This document shows positions 12,577 through 15,634 of a stretch of DNA of 15,634 bases, piece by piece. The notes beneath the pieces were generated by a model, which saw nothing but the letters and a program-made list of their open reading frames with translations, searched no databases and had not been told where the DNA came from. The position numbers were made by a program, and so were the translations under genes. Numbering within the stretch: position 1 is the stretch's first letter; each line of letters opens with the position of its first letter. The stretch is from Deltaproteobacteria bacterium (lineage in GTDB: Bacteria > Desulfobacterota_C > Deferrisomatia > Deferrisomatales > JACRMM01), in NCBI GenBank assembly GCA_016218905.1, contig JACRCS010000476.1, forward strand, positions 1 to 15,634, read 5' to 3'.

Positions 12577-14733
12577 TCATGTGCTCTGGAGCACCACGAG
12601 GGCATCAATCGCTTCAACTCCTCTGCCTTCAGCAAAAACTAGAAGTGGATTGATATCGATCTCAGCGACCCGGCTTCCCATCTCTATTGATAACCTGGAT
12701 ACCTTGAGAAGGGTCTCTATGAGGCCCGCGACGTCGGCCTTCGGCTTGCCACGGAAGCCCTCGAGAAGCCGGTATCCCCTCACCTCCCTGACCATCTCCT
12801 CGGCGTCCGATCTGGAGATCGGCGCAACCCTGAGCGAAACGTCCCGAAGGACTTCGACCAGCACTCCTCCCAACCCGAACGCAATGGTGGGCCCAAACTG
12901 TGGATCTCGGGACATACCGATATATACTTCTACACCCTCCTTCCTCATCCTCTGGACCAGAACGCCGCGAACCTCCGCCTCGGGATCATACCGCTTCGAG
13001 TTGGCAATCACTTCGGAGTAGGCCGTTCTCAGGTCGCCCTCGTTAGCCACGTCGAGCCTCACCGCACCCGCATCGGATTTGTGGACGATGGCTGAGGAGT
13101 TGACCTTCAGAGCCACCGGATACCCTAGCCTCTCCGCTATCGCGGCGGCTTCGTCCGGGGTCGCGGCGACTTCCTCCGGCACGGTCTGAATGCCGTACCG
13201 AGCGAGCAGCTCTTTGCTCTCGTGCTCGGTCAGCGTGCTTCGGCCCAACGCCAGCGCTTCCACTGCTTCTTTCGCGCGGGGGTCGATCTGCGTTTCGCCG
13301 GTACTCGCCGAATACGGGGGGGCTTCGGATACTCGTCTCCTTGTTTCCGCGAATCTGACCAGTGACGAAATAGCCGTCACGCATTCCGCACTGTCGAACA
13401 GCATGGGCACTTTGCAGTCGGCGAAGACCGCTTCTTCCGCTTCCCTAAGTCCCGCCATAGGGCAGAACAGAATCACCGGTTTATCGGTGGTCTTGGATAC
13501 TTCGACCACCGCGGACAGGAAATTCAAGGTGCCGCGCGGGTCGATGGGAGTTAACGCCGCCAGCACGATGTCGATGTTTTCGTCGCCGACGAGGAGCCGC
13601 ACAGCCGACTCACAGAGCGCCGCGTCTCTCGTGGCGGACGCCCCGGCCGCTCCGATGTCGAAGGGGTTCTGCATCTCCCCGTAGGCTGGAATGATCCTGG
13701 CCGCCTGCTCCTTGGTGCGGGCTGACAAATCAGGGAACCGGAGGTCCCGGCCGATGGCGTGGTCCGCGACGAGGGACATCGCCCCGCCGGAGGTGGAGAC
13801 CATTCCCACTCGGTTTCCTCGGGGAAGCGGGCACTTCAGGAAAGCGAGGAGGGCGGCGATCAGGTGATCGAAGTCGTCGACCCGTATCACTCCCTTCTGT
13901 CTGCAGACGGCGTCGAAGACGGCGTCCGATCCGACCAAGGAACCGGTATGGCCGAGGGCCGCCCTCGCGGCCACTTCGGAGCGGCCGACCTTGATGATGA
14001 CCAGGGGCTTGCCTCGTTCCAGAGCGAGGTCCGCGACCTCGAGGAACTTGTCGGGATCCTTGAAGCCCTCGACGTACAGCGCGAGGACGTGGGTGTGAGG
14101 GTCGTCGAGGACATAGCGGGCGTAGTCGAACGTATCGAGGTCGGCTTGATTTCCCGACGCGATGAAGTAACTGAAGCCGATGCCCCTTTGGGTCAGGCGA
14201 GGAGCGCTCGCGCTCAGGAGGGCTCCCGACTGCGTGATATAGGCCAGGCTGCCGGCAGTAACGACCTCCTGGGCGTAAGAGTAGCCGAGCGAGACATTGC
14301 CGTGCACGTTGAGCAGCCCGTTCGTATTGGGCCCGCACATCCGAAGGCCGCTTTCCCGAAGGATCTCGTCGATCTCGTCCTGCCGCTTCTTCCCCTCCGG
14401 TCCGTTCTCGGCGAATCCGGAGACCGGAACCACGGCGGCCTTGACGACCTTGCGGGCGCACTGCCGGAGCAGCTCCGGCACCTCCGGGGCCGGCACCACC
14501 AGCAGTGCGGCGTCGACTTCCTCCGGGATGTCGAGGACGCTCGGGTAGCATTTCAGTCCCTGGACCTCTGCACGTGCCGGGTTGACGGGAAAGACCTTTC
14601 CCCTGAACTTGTGCTTCAGCACGAAGTGAAGGGGTAATCCTGCGGGCTTGGCGATGTCGTTCGAGGCGCCGATGATGGCGATGGACTTCGGCTCGAAGAG
14701 TGGCGCGAGGTCGGGATACCGAGAATGCTCCAC
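12577..14733 (-). CDS. ADP-forming acyl-CoA synthetase (acetate-CoA ligase type), fused subunits
   Basis: Cytoplasmic enzyme joining an acid to CoA with ATP hydrolysed to ADP and phosphate, or the reverse. The 718 residues hold the fused order: CoA-binding Rossmann domain (about 10-108, SIAIIGASN), succinyl-CoA-ligase-like domains (about 160-300 and 305-460), and ATP-grasp domain (about 495-718). Key spots are GHTGSL at 261-266 (phospho-His262), HKSDAG at 551-556 (His551), FGLGGVLVEVLRD at 619-631 and EIDINPLL at 691-698. The start is GTG at 14733, chosen because AGGAGG at 14740-14745 sits at ideal spacing; it is 3 nt after the UbiD stop. Between a decarboxylase and a TRAP transporter, it probably activates the imported acid. 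Confidence 0.92.
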   Translation of the reverse strand: MEHSRYPDLAPLFEPKSIAIIGASNDIAKPAGLPLHFVLKHKFRGKVFPVNPARAEVQGLKCYPSVLDIPEEVDAALLVVPAPEVPELLRQCARKVVKAAVVPVSGFAENGPEGKKRQDEIDEILRESGLRMCGPNTNGLLNVHGNVSLGYSYAQEVVTAGSLAYITQSGALLSASAPRLTQRGIGFSYFIASGNQADLDTFDYARYVLDDPHTHVLALYVEGFKDPDKFLEVADLALERGKPLVIIKVGRSEVAARAALGHTGSLVGSDAVFDAVCRQKGVIRVDDFDHLIAALLAFLKCPLPRGNRVGMVSTSGGAMSLVADHAIGRDLRFPDLSARTKEQAARIIPAYGEMQNPFDIGAAGASATRDAALCESAVRLLVGDENIDIVLAALTPIDPRGTLNFLSAVVEVSKTTDKPVILFCPMAGLREAEEAVFADCKVPMLFDSAECVTAISSLVRFAETRRRVSEAPPYSASTGETQIDPRAKEAVEALALGRSTLTEHESKELLARYGIQTVPEEVAATPDEAAAIAERLGYPVALKVNSSAIVHKSDAGAVRLDVANEGDLRTAYSEVIANSKRYDPEAEVRGVLVQRMRKEGVEVYIGMSRDPQFGPTIAFGLGGVLVEVLRDVSLRVAPISRSDAEEMVREVRGYRLLEGFRGKPKADVAGLIETLLKVSRLSIEMGSRVAEIDINPLLVFAEGRGVEAIDALVVLQST

Positions 14734-14736
14734 GGA

Positions 14737-15634
14737 CTACCTCCTAGTGAGTACCTCGAGGCCCTGACCGCGTGCGCGGGATCGGGCGTACTCACTCTGC
14801 TGCGTCTGTATTTCGCCTATGTCAGACGCGGAGAGCCACTTGCCCAAGTCGATCTTCTCGAGAGCATATCGGGAACGTTCGAACTGTGCCCGGGCCTCGA
14901 GGGGAACCGTAGCATCGATCGCCACTCCACCGGGTGCGCCGCCCGCTTGAATTCCTCTCGTGCCGCTCGTCCCCACGATGTAATCGGTGGCCGGGTTGGC
15001 CCTGGTCATGACCGCCCAGAGCACGTCGTCCACGTTGTAGATGTCGACGTCATCATCGACCGCAATCAGGAGCTTGATCCCAGGCTGAGCTGACAGGGCG
15101 TGCGCGAGGACGTTTCTTTGGAAGCCCTCGTCCGAGGGTCGTCTCTTCCTGACCTGGAACACGGCTCCGCCGGCGATCTTCAGAGCGAACGGGATATTTA
15201 CGTCGACGACGAGGCCAGGGACCAGCCGATCGGCTAGTTCATAGAAGCAAGCCTCGCGAAAGGGGAGCCCGACAAGGGTGCCGTCGTAGGTATCCGCGAG
15301 CCAGTTGTAGTAGATCGGGTCTCTGCGGTGAGTGAGGGCTGTCACCTGAAACTTCCGGCTGCTCCAGGCTCTCCCCAGGTATCCCACCCACTCCGGGAAG
15401 AAGGGCGCTACGTTCGCCTTTCCGAGCTTCTCCGCCTCCTCCGTCTCCCAGACCCTCTCCCTGGTAATGATCCCTTCGATGACCCACTCGGCCCTGGCGA
15501 GGGAGTAAGCGTCCACCGTCTTCGCCCTGCAGATCTCGATCGGAGAGCCCTCGAGCGCGCCCGCGATGGCGAGCTCGTCCGACCCCAGCGGAATGATGCT
15601 GTGAACGAGGCCGGCTCCGGCGACCATCATCACC
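14737..15634 (-). CDS. UbiD-family decarboxylase, N-terminus outside window
   Basis: C-terminal 298 or so residues of a UbiD-type enzyme, which uses prenylated FMN to remove or add CO2 on aromatic or unsaturated acids. Recognised stretches, numbered within the visible part, are DELAIAGALEGSPIEI (19-34), FFPEWVGYLG (78-87) leading to VTALTHRRDPIYY (97-109), and AVDDDVDIYNVDDVLWAVMT (191-210). Family members are about 450-500 residues, so some 150-200 are missing at the window edge; the GTG at 15633 is not the real start. The Glu expected five residues before E81 in the usual EGPFGE motif is Ala76 in my alignment. The final AGG AGG TAG codons also form the ribosome site of the next gene. Confidence 0.9.
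   Translation of the reverse strand, partial: VMMVAGAGLVHSIIPLGSDELAIAGALEGSPIEICRAKTVDAYSLARAEWVIEGIITRERVWETEEAEKLGKANVAPFFPEWVGYLGRAWSSRKFQVTALTHRRDPIYYNWLADTYDGTLVGLPFREACFYELADRLVPGLVVDVNIPFALKIAGGAVFQVRKRRPSDEGFQRNVLAHALSAQPGIKLLIAVDDDVDIYNVDDVLWAVMTRANPATDYIVGTSGTRGIQAGGAPGGVAIDATVPLEARAQFERSRYALEKIDLGKWLSASDIGEIQTQQSEYARSRARGQGLEVLTRR

Noticed and set aside
1..15634. CRISPR array, tRNA, rRNA, insertion sequence or prophage
   Set aside because: No regularly spaced direct repeats with unique spacers, no cloverleaf or rRNA sequence, and no transposase, integrase or phage gene was seen.

Overview
The window looks like a stretch of a Gram-negative, high-GC bacterial chromosome. Evidence for an outer membrane is a signal-peptide beta-barrel porin. 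Ferrous-iron uptake (FeoAB), a UbiD-type decarboxylase, an ADP-forming acyl-CoA synthetase and TRAP transport suit an anaerobic or microaerophilic life on organic or aromatic acids. Lineage cannot be fixed from the sequence; Desulfobacterota, Acidobacteriota or a related candidate phylum are guesses. Nearly all genes are on the minus strand; only the inorganic pyrophosphatase and a decayed cytochrome c assembly gene are on the plus strand.

Layout from left to right. (1) 1-1065, plus strand: two perfect hairpins, a ccsB-like remnant that keeps only its two ends, then a complete family I inorganic pyrophosphatase (ppa). (2) 1066-1472: a convergent gap with two small hairpins and no convincing gene. 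(3) 1473-4819, minus strand: a four-gene metal-transport cluster, read as stand-alone HMA2-like membrane protein, small membrane protein resembling mycobacterial PacL (DUF1490)/DUF6110, a second tiny membrane protein, and a P1B-type metal ATPase with Tyr-Ser-Cys in place of the usual CPC. A palindromic element (TGTAGGAC arms, 4891-4933) lies upstream. (4) 5192-9313, minus strand: an iron-uptake operon, read as LbtU-like outer-membrane porin, two FeoA proteins, FeoB and the small Cys-rich FeoB-associated protein. A Fur-box-like palindrome overlaps the predicted -10 at about 9370-9389. (5) 9652-15634, minus strand: a catabolic operon, read as UbiD decarboxylase (cut by the window edge), ADP-forming acyl-CoA synthetase, and TRAP transporter DctP, DctQ and DctM.

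How the parts fit. The iron operon would bring an iron complex across the outer membrane and Fe2+ across the inner membrane. The downstream P-type ATPase cluster probably exports a transition metal and may balance the Feo importer. The TRAP/synthetase/UbiD operon would import a carboxylic acid, activate it as a CoA thioester and decarboxylate it, or run decarboxylation first; the substrate is unknown.

The most noteworthy non-coding features are three five-unit arrays of a 7-bp repeat (consensus NNACYGA). One lies in the metal cluster. Two lie in opposite orientation between the porin and feoA genes, where they form a 30-bp imperfect hairpin.
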